Notes: a model not told the origin generated them from the sequence alone. Numbered from the stretch's first letter, positions 23,422 through 35,669 are shown. The stretch is DNA of 64,000 bases from Tolypocladium sp. Sup5 PDA-1 (GCA_000750105.3 JPHH03000019.1:124001-188000); one strand, 5' to 3'. Made by a program: numbers and translations.

Positions 23422-25925
23422 ATGAGCAAGCCAAGCAAGCCAAGCTCTTCCATGTACGTCAACTTCCGCAGAGCCACAGCAACCTTCCTCGGCCGGACAG
23501 GCTCAACACACCAGCGACAGCCTCGCAAAATAGTTAGCGACGCCGAGTCTAGCGTCGTCATCCTCGGCGTCCAAACCCTAGTTGCTGACCAGCAACCCGA
23601 GCCACCGAAGCCACAGGGCAAATAGTACCCATTCACAGCATTCCACTAGTTACTCGGAGTGCGGTCAAGCGAAGACTCCGGGCAAAACCGACAGGGCATT
23701 CGACGACCTATTCTCTCGATCGTTTATCCTAAAGCAGCGGATGAAATGGGTGGGAGCAGAATTACTGGGGGTGTGGCCAAGGCCAATGGCAAAGTGGCGG
23801 CCATGGTCGACTTCGACGGGACGAGGACGACGACTCGACCCCCTGGTGCCGGCTCGCGTCCGATGCAGAGACCCAACTAGGTGGTGGGAATACCTTGGCG
23901 GGGCCTCACCACCGCGTGTTGGCATCTTGGCGAGAGTATCAATGCCGCTGAGCAGGCCCCATCGAATGGCCAATCCGGAGAGCCATTACGGGACAGCGCA
24001 CATTGGCAACCTCGATCAAGCTCGATCGGCCATCGCCGTCTACTACGCCGTGTGACGCGCGTTCCTGAACCGCTTCCCCCATCATGCAGACCCAGCTAAG
24101 CCACGAGAATACATCTGGGGGTACACACACGAGGACTGGACCCGGGCCTCAACCGCGGTCGAAGCGTATATCTACCGCCGGAGCAAGCTCGGGGCTTTGA
24201 CCAACCCCGGCATCCTAGGCGAGCCAGCTCGGCCTCGTCGACGACCACAAGGCCATGGACGTCGCTGCCTCGATTGCCACCATCGAGTCCCAAATCAGGA
24301 CAGACACACTACGATACGAGGACGCAATCCTCCTCGACGACGAGGAGATGGACGAGGTCGGAGCCATGGCATCCAACGAGGACCTGGTAGAGCTCCTTGG
24401 GGAGGCCCTACACGGGAACGTGAAGCGCCTGCCAAGCGGCGAAATCGACAATATCGACGGGAGAATCGCTGCCGGGATAGCCGGTAAGGTATTCTATAAC
24501 CTCTCGGTTGTCAACCCATCGGTCGATGGAGCACAGCACCTCAAAGAGCAGGCAAAGAAGAGGGGATTTGTCGTCCGTCCGCAGATGTCAAAGGACGAAA
24601 TAGACCGACTACTCATCGAGTGCAAGCGCGTCGCCAACGTCCAGTACGACGGCGCAATTTCTTCCACCGACACTGGGAGCAGTCCGGCGACAGGCAGGGG
24701 ACATCTGCAAAGGCAGATGAGTCGACTCATGGGTGAATTCCCAGCCGCCGAGCGAGACCTTCTGAAGATCACAGAGGAAGTCGCAATAGAAAATTGGCGG
24801 GACCTCCGCCTAGATCCTCGAAGCGGAAAAGAGACAGCGATGAAGCCGGGTCAGATCATTGGTACGTATCCTTGGCCTCACTGGCTCTCTCAATTCGACG
24901 ACCAAGGCCCGCTGCCGCCGACGGCGCCCTCGGCATACCAATACCAACTCTTGCCACCGGCGGAAGCCTGGTGCCGGTATGGGAACGAAACTCGACAGCC
25001 GCTCTCCCAATTAATTCATCAAAATGCGTTAACCCAGGCCCAGTGGACATCTCGGGAGAATCTGTCCCACTTGCAGGCCCTGGGACTGTTGCGACTATTG
25101 CCGGCGGGATTGCACTACCAGATTGGGGAGGACTTGAGAGTCTACTTCCGGGGAATGCCCACGCCGGAGATGGTGTAGCTGATGAGTGCGGAAGAGCTCC
25201 AGGCCGCTCGACAGGCCTTTCTGCCTACCAACACCCCATCATCACCCAATGCACCACTGCCCGACGTGCCTCGCATCACGGCAGACCGTTTCGACCAGCT
25301 GATTACAGCTGAGACAGCCCGGCCCCTGGTGTCGCACTGTTCATTTCGCCGTGCCCAGGACACACTACAGGCCATACGCCTTGAAGAGCCATCTAACCGC
25401 TGGGGGCTGAACAATTTGGGCAACATACTCAATGATACAGAACACACCTTCAATGAGGACCTAGACCTGATCCGTCTCTACGTGGAGGGCATTAACCAGC
25501 ACGGTATCTCTCGGAATTCGCCCCTGGCATCATGGTATCCCCAGTGCGCGAGCCGCCTACGCGGTGTCGACGCAGGATTCGTGGCAGACCCTCGTGAATG
25601 GGAGACCACCCTAAAACTCTAGATGTACGCCTACCTTCCGGACAAAGCTGCAGATATTGAGGAGAACCTGGATCAGTATTCCAGGACTTTGAACGCCAAT
25701 GCACCTGCCTTCCTGGCCCATACTTTGGTCGGGAACCTGAGGGCCTCCGTGACAGAGCTCGAAGGGACAATCCCAGACCAACTGAGGGATATCCAGGCCG
25801 ACTTGTCCAGCCCTGTGGGAGATGGCCCTGATGAGGCAGGCCGCTGCCCTGGATGGTGGACCTGCTTAGAGGACGACCTTGATATCATTTGGAACTGGTA
25901 TCATTGGAAAGAGAAACGCGGTGCT
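23422..25925 (+). pseudogene. Frame-broken coding remnant of unknown family
   Basis: About 2.5 kb of coding-like sequence is split by stops and frameshifts. Frame A: 23422-23625 (TAG) and 23659-23880 (TAG). Frame B: about 23960-24055 (TGA), continuing 24056-24230. Frame C: 24225-25178 (TAG), 25179-25622 (TAG) and 25623 to about 25925. Frame C alone gives about 550 codons with two isolated in-frame TAG stops and normal amino-acid composition, including GAIAGKVFYN-type and WTCLEDDLDIIWNWYHWKEK segments. Frame B includes PREYIWGYTHEDW and AYIYRRSKLG. It ends about 30 bp from the 3' end of the minus-strand permease. I do not recognise the family. A mobile-element ORF, an ancient integrated mycovirus-like gene, or a dead lineage-specific gene are all possible. 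I see no terminal repeats, protease, integrase or polymerase motifs. Confidence 0.55.
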
Positions 25926-25953
25926 AGTCTATCAATTCATCAAACACATGTCG

Positions 25954-27736
25954 TCAAAAGTGCTTCAAGTCCTTGCCCTCGGCACTCGCCACCCTCTCCT
26001 CATCGTACTGATCACTGTCGCGGTCGTACGCCACGTGCACGTCGTCTATGTCGTCGCCCACCTCCATCCAGCGGTCGCTCGTCGCGGGGACGGGGAACAG
26101 CCGACACAGTCCCCAGTACATGAGCGACGAGACGATGAAGCCGCAGAAGAAGTTGAGATTGTAGAGGTAGGTGGCGCCTTTGGGCACGTCGCTGCCGACG
26201 GCGCCGGCGAAGCCCACGACATTGACGAGGATGCCGGCGATGTAGGCGGCGTAGGCGCGCCAGTGGATGCCCCAAGTGTAGTAATAAGGCCCCGTCTTGC
26301 GTGCGTCGTACAGCTCCTTGACGTCGAGGAAGCCGCGGCGGACGGCGTAGTAGTCGGCGACCATGACACCGGCGATGGAGCTGAGGAAGACGCTGTAGGC
26401 GGAGAGGTAGGTGGTGAAGTTGTTGGCGCTGGTGAGCAGGTTGTAGGGGCACATGGCCAGGCCGACGGCGGCGCAGATGTAGCCGCCGCGGCGGATGTTG
26501 ATGTAGCGCGGCAGCAAGGCGGCCATATCGGTGCCGGCGGAGACGGAGTTGGCAGCGATGTTGGTGCCGAGCTGGGCGAGGGCGAAGGCGAGGGCGATGA
26601 CGAAGACGCCGAAGCGCTGGGCCGAGCCGCCGTCGTCGATGAACTTGCCGAGCAGGTTGAGAGGGTCCCAGACGGGCTCGTTGTAGATGACGGTCGACGA
26701 CGAGGAGACGATGATGCCGATGAAGGACGTGACGGCGAAGCCCAGGGGGATGGCCAGCAGCTGCGACCACAGCGCGTCCCTCGGCTTGCGGGCGAAGCGC
26801 GAGAAGTCGCAGTCATTGATGATGAGCGTGGCAAAGTTGGCAATGGACGACATGACGCCCTTGACAAACTCCCAGGCGAGGTCGCTGCCGTGGAGGCTGT
26901 TGGACTGCCTGACGATGGGGCCGACGCCGCCGGCCCTGACGACGGCCCAGATGAGGAACGCGACGCCGGCGGGCGGGACGAAGTAGGCCTTGACGGTGAA
27001 GAGGTGGCGGATCTGGTGGACGGGGAACCAGATGGCGGGCAGCGAGCAGAGCCAGAAGAGGAAGAAGGAGACGTAGTCGGGGGTGCTTGTGGCGTCGGTG
27101 TTGAAGGGGCCGGGCATGGTGGTGCGATCCCAGGAGGTCCAGATGGAGCGGATCATGAGGTAGACGCACTGGCCGCCGATGTAGGCCTGGACGCCGTACC
27201 AGACGCAGGCTGAGCGGTGTTAGCTGTTGAAGTCATATGAAGCCGAGTAGCAGAGGCTGAGATGAGAAGGTACTGACCCATCGCTGCGCGGTTAAAGACT
27301 GGCCACAGGCTCCCCCAGATGCCAAACGAAGAGCGGCCCACGACGGGGAAGCCAATGTGGTAGACGGCGCCGATGCGGCCCGTCAGGACGATGAAGCCCG
27401 CGGCGATGGTGTAGCCGATCCAGACGCACAGCCAGGCCTGCCACCAGGCGAGGCCGCCGACGATCATGGACGACGAGATCATCCAGGTGTTGATGTTGAA
27501 CGAGTCGGCGACCCAGAAGCCGACAAAGTTCCAGGGACCCCACTGGCGGCGCTCGCGCTCGACGGGCTTGAGGTCGTGGTTCGTGAGCTGGGAAGCGGGC
27601 ATGTCAGTTAGTCTGATGGAATACTCGAGGGGATGATGGGGAGGAGGGTTACCATGAGCTGGGTGGATGTGAGCCCCGGCTCGGCCTCGACGGCCAGCTT
27701 GTCGGCCCAGTATCTGAAGCGGGATTTGGCGGTCAT
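25954..27736 (-). CDS. NCS1-family nucleobase/allantoin permease
   Basis: Three exons: 27653-27736, 27278-27587 and 25954-27209, giving 549 aa. It belongs to the nucleobase-cation-symport-1 family (Fur4/Dal4 type), plasma-membrane symporters for uracil, allantoin, uridine or related compounds. The order of motifs is LTNHDLKPVERERRQWGPWNF, FWVADSFNINTWM in TM1, FPVVGRSSFGIWGSLWPVFNR, ACVWYGVQAYIGG (rebuilt across the second intron), INDCDFSRFARKP, and LGTNIAANSVSAGTDMAALLP in TM8. Twelve membrane segments are likely, with an acidic tail ending GKDLKHF. Exact substrate cannot be read from the sequence; allantoin and uracil are the leading candidates. The region antisense to this gene is extremely GC-biased and produces a spurious 444-codon ORF. 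Confidence 0.92.
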
Positions 27737-28794
27737 GGTGAAGGCACCGACGGCTGTAAGATGAGGTTGAGATGCAACTTAAGAAGCAGAGCCGTTTCCC
27801 AAGCCGGGCTGAAGCTTGGATGGCGCTTGTCGCGGTGTCAGACAGCGTCGACGGCGAGCCGTGGTCTCAATATAGCACCGAAGAAGTGCTAAACTGTCAT
27901 GGGAGCAGCAATTGAGACGAGAGGCCATCCAGAGTATATATAGAAAGCATCGAGATAGCGTGGGGAGCCGTCAATTCTTATCTGCCCGCGGGTGGCGGCG
28001 CACGAGCGACATGAAGCTTGCGGCGACCCGACGCACGCTCCATGCTGGCGACACGGCCCCTAAATGTACCCTGTATGTGCGCTGTGCGCCGATCACAGGG
28101 CTTGGGCGAGGCAACCTACCGCCCGCAGTGAGACGGGAGATATCGAGAGGATTGGCGGCGCGTGGGATCTCTCATCGGGGGCGCCGTGATTGGTACGGGT
28201 TCGATAAGAGGTGAGGCGGGAGGACAGGGGGAACCCGAGCCGGTGCGGAAAGATAGCGATGGGACAGGGATCAAAGCCGTCCAGTGATGCCAATTGATGA
28301 CGCCGCTTCTCTTGGCCCTTGGAAGTCGGAGACTTGGACGGCTTATCTGCAAGAGACGGGACCCCACCGTCCCCGCGTTTGGGGGTGGAAAGCGTTACTC
28401 GATCTCATCGAGTCAATGGCCATGTTAGCGTTTGCCGTGGGTTTGGACTCCGGATGAAACGAGATAGAGCCAATTTGCTTGCTATCTACGATAACGGGTG
28501 CTAATGTACTATGCCCGGGCCCCGATCAGAGAGTCGCCATGCCTCCAACGTGGCCGCCGGCGAGCATCATCCCACGCCAGCGGCGCCGGTAACCCAGAAG
28601 ACGCAATCCATGTATTTCGTACATTTTCGTACATATTCTTACATACAAGCCATGGCCGTCCTGGAGCAGGCCCAATATCTCGTTAAAGTCCCCCCTCCCC
28701 CTCATGCATACCCCGTACATCTCATCCTTTTCACTAGGAAGCTTCTCAAAGCGGACCTACTCCGTGGTTCTGAGATGGCCGTCTGTATTTCATC
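27737..28794. other. Upstream region of the NCS1 permease
   Basis: Contains the permease promoter. GATA sites, typical for nitrogen-regulated genes, are present (for example GATAGC near 27954 and TATCG-rich stretches near 28140), but such short sites are weak evidence. No gene is supported. Confidence 0.5.
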
Positions 28795-29295
28795 TCAATG
28801 GGCCTCTTCGTCGAGAACCCCGGTTTGACGCAGTGAATGGCGGCCCGCGGCTTTCCATTGAGCCAGCCAAAAGTGGTCGATGCAAACGTACTCGCAGCGG
28901 AGATGATCCAGCCCATCGCCAGGGAGGAACTGCGAGAGAAACAGGTCCCACGGGTCGTTTAGGAGCATGTCCCGACGAGGCGGGTCGGCCATGGAAGCCC
29001 GTCGCCAGGCCGCGCCGTCAGTGAAAGCGCAACACTGGTAACAAATACGCGTCTTCTCAGAAAACCTAGCATCATTGTCCTCCGAGACCCGGGGAGCGTT
29101 AAAAGGGCCCACGGCTTTATGAATGTCGCCGTGGCAGATACAGAACCCTCCCTTGGCTCGCGAGGCCAGCGCGCTTGAGCGCTCCGCCAAGTGGGCGGCG
29201 CACACGAGGACGTCAAAGGCCTGGATGGAAGAGTGAAGACCCCTGGATTAGCCAAGCCTCTCCAGGGCTGTGGCGCTGGGGCTGGCCACCGCCAT
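28795..29295 (-). pseudogene. Possible small gene, probably broken, unknown function
   Basis: An open frame of 151 codons (28795-29247) has a balanced, Cys/Trp-containing composition (AFDVLVCAAHLAERSSALAS; GGFCICHGDIHKAVGPF; RICYQCCAFTDGAAWRR; LRCEYVCIDHFWLAQWKA) that looks truly coding. In the same frame an ATG at 29295 is followed after 15 codons by TAA at 29248-29250, so no start codon serves the full frame. Either one nonsense change broke the gene, or an exon/intron structure I could not resolve exists; no convincing donor is visible between the ATG and the stop. Internal ATGs give only shorter proteins. Family not recognised. Confidence 0.4.
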
Positions 29296-29545
29296 GGACC
29301 CCACCTTGCCCACTCCCTAAGCTGGCTGCCCCGCGCCAACTGCATATTATTATCGCAAGTTTTCTCTTATCGCGGCAGCACGCACCACGACCACGCCTCT
29401 CCATCACCGCCTCGCCCGCTGCCGCTTAACGCGTCCCAAGTAAACAGCGTCACAGCATCTTCCTCTGCAGCGCAGCGCAGCGCAGCATAGCACCACCACC
29501 ACCACCACCGTCCCACGCCCTCCACCGGCATCGGGCCTCGCAATC

Positions 29546-32500
29546 ATGGAGGACCAGCTCGTGCAGCTCCTCGCCAACACGCAGCTGTCCGACCAGGGAC
29601 CCCGCCAGCAGGCCGAGATCGAGCTCAAGCGCGCCCGCTCCAACCCTGCGTTCCCCGTCTCCCTGGCCAACGTCGCCTCGCACACCTCGGTCGCCACCGC
29701 CGTCCGCCAGTCGGCCCTGAGCACCCTGCGCCTCTTCATCGAGAACAATTGGGCCACCGACGACCCCGGCGACGAGCCCCAGGTGCCCATCTCCGACGAC
29801 GCCAGGAAGCTGCTGCAGCAGTCGCTGCTGGACCTGGCCCTGAGCCCCGAAGAGGACCGCAAGGTCAAGATTGCCGCCAGGTACCTCCACTTGCGTAGTG
29901 AATGCAGTTTTCCGGAGAGCATGGCAAGCTAACGCCCCCAGCTATGCCGTCGGCAAAATCGCCATCCATGACTTCCCCGAGCAGTGGCCGAACCTCCTCC
30001 CCACCGTCCTCGGCGTCATGCCCTCCGGCACCGACGCCCAGCTGCACGGCGCCCTGAGGGTCCTCGGCGACCTTGTCGATGAGAGCCTCAGCGAGGACCA
30101 GTTCTTCTCCATGGCCAGGGACATTGCAAACGCCCTGACCGAGGTCGCCCTCAACGCCAACCGAAAGCCCATGTTGCGCGCCCTCGCCGTCTCCGTCTTC
30201 CGCGGGTGCCTGGATCTCATGAATATGGTCAAAGAGAGCCACGCCCAGGAGGTGGAGGCCTTCGCCAAGCAGCTCCTCGAGGGCGACGCCGCCTCTTCGT
30301 CGCCCGGCTGGAACTCGTTTTTCATCCGCGTTCTCCAGGAGCGTTTACCCGCGGAAGACCTGAGCTCCGGCCAGCCCGACTCGTGGAACAGCATCATCGC
30401 GCTCAAGCTGCAGGTCGTCAAGACCCTCATCCGACTCAGGCGCGGATTCGCCAACCTGCTGTCGCCGCACAGCACCACCTTTTTCAGCGCCGTCTGGGAC
30501 GAGCTCACCAACATGCAGGAGTCCCACGACCAGCTGTATATCCAGGCTAGCGCCCAGGGACGGCTAGAGGACTCGGACAACCTGCCGTACACTCTCGACT
30601 TCCTCGTCCTCGAGGAGCTCGACTTTTTGAACCAGTGCTTCCGCGCGCCGCGCGTCAAGGCCGAGCTGGATGCCCAGCTGCAGGCCCACGCGTCGGTCCA
30701 GGACGTCCCCTGGATGGCCCAGATCATGACAATGCTCGTCAGCTACTCGCGCGTTACCCAGGAAGAGGAAGAGCTGTGGGACATTGACTGCTCTCTGTAC
30801 TTGGCCGAGGAGACCTCGGTGACGGCCAACTACACCGCACGAACTGCGGCGGGCGATTTGCTGATAAAGATGGGCGAGTGGTTTGGCCAAAAGACGATTG
30901 ACGGCTTGTTCGGCTACACCAACACCCTCTTCCCCGGCAACGGCACCTCGTGGCGAAGCCAGGAGGCGGCGCTGTATCTCTTCGTCATGCTGCTGAGCGA
31001 CTTCCAGGACCTCGGCAAGCCCATCCCCGAGGCTGTTGCTGTCGAGTACTACAAGCTGGTCGACTTCACCATCGCGAGGACCGAGGAGCCTCTGCTGCGT
31101 GCCAGGGGCTACCTGGTTGCCGGCATGCTCGGCCGATCTTTCCAGCTGCCGTCTGTACAGGCAAACGGAGCCAACGCTGCGGTGCCTCTTCTCGAGCACA
31201 TGATAAAGTCAATCACCAGCGCCGAGTCCGAAGTCGTCCAGGTCGCCTGCGTCAAGGCCGTTGAGGGCTTGATTAGCGCCGAGCGGGTGAGCCTCGACAA
31301 GCAAGTTCCCATAATCGTTGCCATTCACACCTACATGAATGGCAAGGATCCCGCCGAGATGGAGGAGGCGGACGAGCTGCTTGTTACCCTCGCAGAATCT
31401 CTGAGGGCCGCCATCGTCATGGACACCAAGATTGCCCTCTCCAACGACGTTCAGCCCATCGATCTGCTGTTCCTGCTGGCCAAGCTGGGGGCTAGCAACT
31501 TCCAGGTCACCATGCTGGTCTCGGAATCTTTCGAGGAGATTGTCAAGACCCTGTCCGACAACGTCTCGTTCAGCGCTCTTTGCGCCAAGATTCTTCCAAC
31601 CTTGACTGGTGCCTTTGACGTTGCCAACTTGACTGACGACAACCCGCTGGTTACGGTCGCGACCGAGTTGCTGGCAGTCCTGGCCGAGCACGGCTCGGAG
31701 CCTCTCCCCGAGGGCTTTGTCGCTGCGACGTTCCCCAAGCTGAACCGCCTGTTGATGGAGTCTAACGAGGGTGAGGTGCTTCGGCCAGGCTCTGAGACGG
31801 TCAAGTGGATCCTTATGCATGACCACCAGCAAGTCTTTAACTGGCAGGACGGCAATGGCGTGTCGGGCCTGGAGGTCTGCCTGCGCATCATCGATCGCCT
31901 GCTGAAGCCCGAGATTGAGGACAACTCTGCCTCCGAGGTTGGTGGATTGGCCGCCGAGCTGGTAGAGAAGGCGGGCCAGGAGCGCCTAGGCCCGTATCTG
32001 CCCCAGCTCCTCCAGGCCGTTGCCACCCGCGTCGACTCGGCCCGCGCGGCGCCCTTTATTCAGTCGCTTATCCTGGTGTTTGCGCGGCTGTCTCTTGCCG
32101 GTGCCCATGACGTGGTCGAGTTCCTTAGCCAGCTTCAGTTTAACGGCCAGAGCGGTCTCCAAATTGTCCTCGCCAAGTGGCTTGAGAACTCCATCAGCTT
32201 TGCGGGCTACGACGAGATTCGGCAAAAGTACGTTGCAGACCATTTCTAACCCTGATTGCCATTTGCTGACAGACATCTAGCGTTATTGCGTTGTCGAAGC
32301 TCTACTCCCTCAACGACCCTCGCCTCGCCCAGATCACCGTCAAGGGTGATTTGATTGTCGGCGCCGACGACGGCCGGATCAAGACGCGCTCGCGCGCAAA
32401 GCAAAGTATGTCACTCAACCCTTACGGAGCCTTGTTAGGCGCTTAAGTTGCGAATTCCGGACTGAGCGACCTCATACGGGAGGGCATGGGAGAGGACAAA

Positions 32501-32926
32501 GAGGCTAATAAGGCAAACACTCCTCCAGACCCCGATCAGTACACACTCGTCCCCGCGACGCTCAAGATTGTCAAGGTCCTAATCGAAGAGCTGCTGTCTG
32601 CGTCTGGCGCTGGCGCCGCAGCCAGTGCCGCCTCGGCAGCAATGGCAGCCAACGCCGATTTCGACTCGGACGAAGACGACGACGGCTGGGAGGACGAAGA
32701 CGATACCCTTGACCTCAGCCTGGGGGCGACCAAGGCCGACCTCATGTCCTTTATGGAGGCGGGTGGCCAGCGACAGCGTGATGATGAGACGCAGGCGTAC
32801 CTGACCGACTTCTTCATCCGCTGTGCGCGGGAGAACGTGGCCAACTTCCAGGAGTGGTACAACATGCTCTCCGATGACGAGAAGGCCAAGCTGAACGAGG
32901 TTGCCAACGCAGCTGGCCAGCAGTAG
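29546..32926 (+). CDS. kap114: Karyopherin Kap114 / importin-9
   Basis: Four exons: 29546-29880, 29942-32227, 32281-32405 and 32529-32926, giving 1047 aa. It is an importin-beta superfamily HEAT-repeat protein. The N-terminus (LLANTQLSDQGPRQQAEIEL, FPVSLANVASH) is the Ran-binding/importin-beta N-terminal region, followed by IHDFPEQWPNLLPTVL. The C-terminal part contains an acidic loop (DFDSDEDDDGWEDEDDTLD), a hallmark of Kap114/importin-9. In yeast Kap114 carries TBP and H2A-H2B into the nucleus. The last intron was placed at 32406-32528 because AKQNPDQYTLVPATLKIV restores the family sequence; an earlier acceptor at 32447 would also keep the frame but adds 27 non-conserved residues. Confidence 0.92.
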
Positions 32927-33452
32927 GCCTGCACCGTCCACCGCAACGGCAACGTCTACAAAAGTCGCGAGCGGCGTCCTCTTGTACCCTCCAAACGGAG
33001 ACGCTACCCACCTTGGGAAATATCCAGGAATGTGAACACACCCAAAAAAAACTAAGACGCATGAACAAAAAGCGGACTGCGAGCATCTGCACAAACCGGC
33101 GGAGCATTTGAGAGAGCATTACATGGCCCGAGAACTTTGATTCCCCCTACCCTGACGGAGTGTCAGTATGTGATGTGGTGGACCGAAAGTACATTAGATA
33201 AATAGTTATAGTTGCCGCGTACCTTGTCGGTGCGGGTGGTGGAAATTCGAAGCAATAGAGAGATCCCCCCAGGTTAGCTATGCAATAGGAAAAGAACTTG
33301 CCCGAAGGCATCTTGGACTCCCGTGACGTGGCACGCTGGTTGGTGTTCATTATTCATGCTATCATATCGTACATTTTACACTGGCCGGCATCGCGGCATT
33401 CCAATCGTACAGGCGTCCAGCACCTCCGGCATACATCAACTGGACAGCTGCC
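32927..33452. other. Convergent 3' intergenic region
   Basis: Separates the 3' ends of Kap114 and PI31. It contains an A-run (AAAAAAAA near 33043) and AT-rich 3'-UTR-like sequence. No gene. Confidence 0.6.
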
Positions 33453-34738
33453 CTAGATGAAACGATCTCCAAGGCCGCCGCCATACCCGCCGTACCCGCC
33501 GTAGCCTCCTCCAGACTGGCCGTTGCCCCTACCGCTTCCCGGGCCGGGGAATCTAGGAGCGCCGCCAGGGCCGACGGGATCCCAGCGCGCGCCAGGGGGG
33601 GCCTGCGGATCGTAGCCCCCAGGGGCGCCCGGGACGCCTCCCTGTCCGCCGAAGAGCGGGTCGTCGAACGTGGGGTGCATGCCCGAGGAGCCGCCGGGGC
33701 GGGGAAGCCCTCCGCCGCCGATGAAGGAACCTCGAAGGGGGTCGTGCGGGCCGAGGCCAGGGGGGTTGAGGTCATCGTGGCCGATGTTGAACGGCGAGCG
33801 TCCGTCGGGCATGATGATGCCCCCGCGCGGTGGGTTGATAATCTCATACTCGTCCTCAAAGCCCGGAGGCGGAAAGTCGGCCACAGGAGCACCAGGCCGG
33901 GGGCGCGCCATTTCGGGAAACGGGCTGGGAAACGGGTAGGGCATGTTGGGTTGGGGCTGGCCGGGGAAGGGACGGTTCGGGTTCTGGGCCTCTTGGGCAC
34001 GGCGCTCGTCGCGGGCGGTTGTTTCGGCCTCTGCGACCTCGACGTAACCGTCTTTCTGGAGCTTGGGGATGAGCTTCTGGATAATATGGACCTTGAGGTC
34101 GCGCAGGATATCTAAACGTCCCCCGTCAGCAATCCGAGGCCCGTGAGTTGACGTGAAAAGGGAGGGGGGGAATGTACCTGCGATGGCCTGCTCCGAGACA
34201 AACGCCTCGCGCAGCTTCGCAACCAAGTCACTGCGATCCTCCTCGCCGTTGGCCTTTAGCGTGATGCGCACGGGTAGGCCGCTCGCGTCGACGACGTTGC
34301 GTACGGTGCGCTCGAAGCGGTGGATGTTCTCGTCGCCGACGGCGAGCCCGCGGACCTCGACCTTGCCGCCCATGCGGTCGACGCGGACGACGAAGCGCAT
34401 CGACGACTGCTTGTGCTTGTAGACGAAGCTGAGGGAGCCGAAGCCCGAGTTCCACTGGGGCGGGAGGCGCGGGGCGAGGGACTGGCAGTCCGCTGCGAGG
34501 GTGTCAGTTCACGTTGCATTCTAGCCTCAAAGGATAAGAGAAGAGGGAGCGCACGCAGGGGCTTGTCCTCGTCGAAGCCGCACAGGGTAAAGTCGAGGGC
34601 GGCGAGGTACGCGTGTATGAGCAGCGCGATGGCCTCGTAGGAGCTCGCGAGGTCGGACGTGTCGTCGCCCTTCGGGTGCGTGGGGAGGGCGTCGGCCATG
34701 CGCTGGAGGATGGCCGACGTGCTGAGGGTGGACACCAT
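33453..34738 (-). CDS. PI31-like proteasome regulator
   Basis: Three exons: 34555-34738, 34178-34492 and 33453-34111, giving 385 aa. An in-frame ATG at 34756 would add six residues. The N-terminal half is the FP/PI31 N-terminal domain (LLIHAYLAALDFTLCGFDED, PPQWNSGFGSLSFVYKHKQS, FVVRVDRMGGKVEVRGLAVG). The C-terminal half is Pro/Gly-rich with the PI31 signatures HDDLNPPGLGPHDPLRG, HPTFDDPLFGG and PPGARWDPVGP, followed by a GGY repeat. PI31 binds the 20S proteasome and in animals and yeast helps proteasome transport or assembly. The C-terminus is GDRFI, so the classic hydrophobic-Tyr-X proteasome-docking tail is replaced by Arg-Phe-Ile. Confidence 0.9.
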
Positions 34739-35561
34739 GGCTGCGGTGTGTGTCATGCGCTGGTGGGTGTGATGAAGCGGTGATGATGATGATGATGATG
34801 ATGCGATGTTGGGGTTGGGTTACGTTGAGCTGGAAGGGTGATGATGGAGCTTGAAGCTGGAGCTGTTGATGATGAAGTGGGGGAGGGGGGTGTATTGGCG
34901 TCATGGCCTGGCTGCCTCAGTCTCAGCCCTATAGGTGGGGGAGATGGAGCAGCGGTTCTTTAGCAGCGATGCGAGGCACTCTGCTCAAAAAAGAACTGCT
35001 GATTGAATGTTTCGATACATTTGTTCAATAGACGTCTACGGAGATGCAGCCGTGTTTGAGAAAGATGTACGCTGAACAACGTCTCATCCAAAGGCTTGGA
35101 GTTGTAGAACATTGCTGCAACTCTTAATACCTAGCCTGTGCCCCATCTCGCGACTCTTCCCTAACTGTAGTCCACTCCCCTCCAGGCACCGTGACTTTCT
35201 GGGAAACCATCGCAGAAAACGACCCTCGTCGCGCCCAGCAGCACCACGGCCCCGTCAGCGCCTTTGACCGATGCGTCGACATCTGGGACATCAACCGCTT
35301 ATGCACCTGGCCTCATCTCGCGGCGCACTGCTCGCCGTGTCCCCGACACCCGCAATGGAGCTAAAGGCGCTGACTTCCTGGGATATCAACGTGCAAACGA
35401 CCTCCGGCGCGTGCCAGGCAGCACTATAGACAGCCCTGGGAGTCCTGTTTTGGTGGAGGGGGGTAGAATGACCGGGGGGGCTTGAAAAGGTGTGGACGGC
35501 CGGCAGACACGACGCGTTACGGGCATGTATGTACTTCGTACCAGGTCGCGCTTCCTCGTCG
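34739..35561. other. Upstream region of the PI31 gene
   Basis: A TGATGA triplet run at about 34782-34803 lies in the presumptive 5' leader of the PI31 gene. The motif TACTTCGTA is at 35532-35540. ORFs here are short and not convincing. Confidence 0.5.
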
Positions 35562-35669
35562 CGTCCCCGCCTTCTTCTCTCTTGCAAAGCTTCGATGCAT
35601 GTCGAAGTCACCTCGCCACGTCCCCGCCTTCTTCGCTCTTGCAAAGCTTCGACGCATGTCGAGGTCACC
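35562..35669. repeat. 57-bp imperfect tandem duplication
   Basis: The 51 bases from 35562 recur from 35619 with three mismatches, a period of 57 bp, a multiple of three. All three plus-strand frames stay open through both copies, which explains several overlapping small ORFs. Each copy carries GCAAAGCTTCGAYGCATGTC. Confidence 0.9.

Noticed and set aside
25879..27213. 444-codon plus-strand ORF rich in Asp, Gly, Val, Ala and Glu
   Set aside because: It is antisense to the NCS1 permease. The permease strand has splice sites, membrane segments and family motifs; the ORF reflects GC-rich third positions.
32447..32528. Earlier acceptor for the last Kap114 intron
   Set aside because: It keeps the frame but adds 27 residues with no family match; the CTCCAG acceptor at 32528 gives the conserved NPDQYTLVPATLKI junction.
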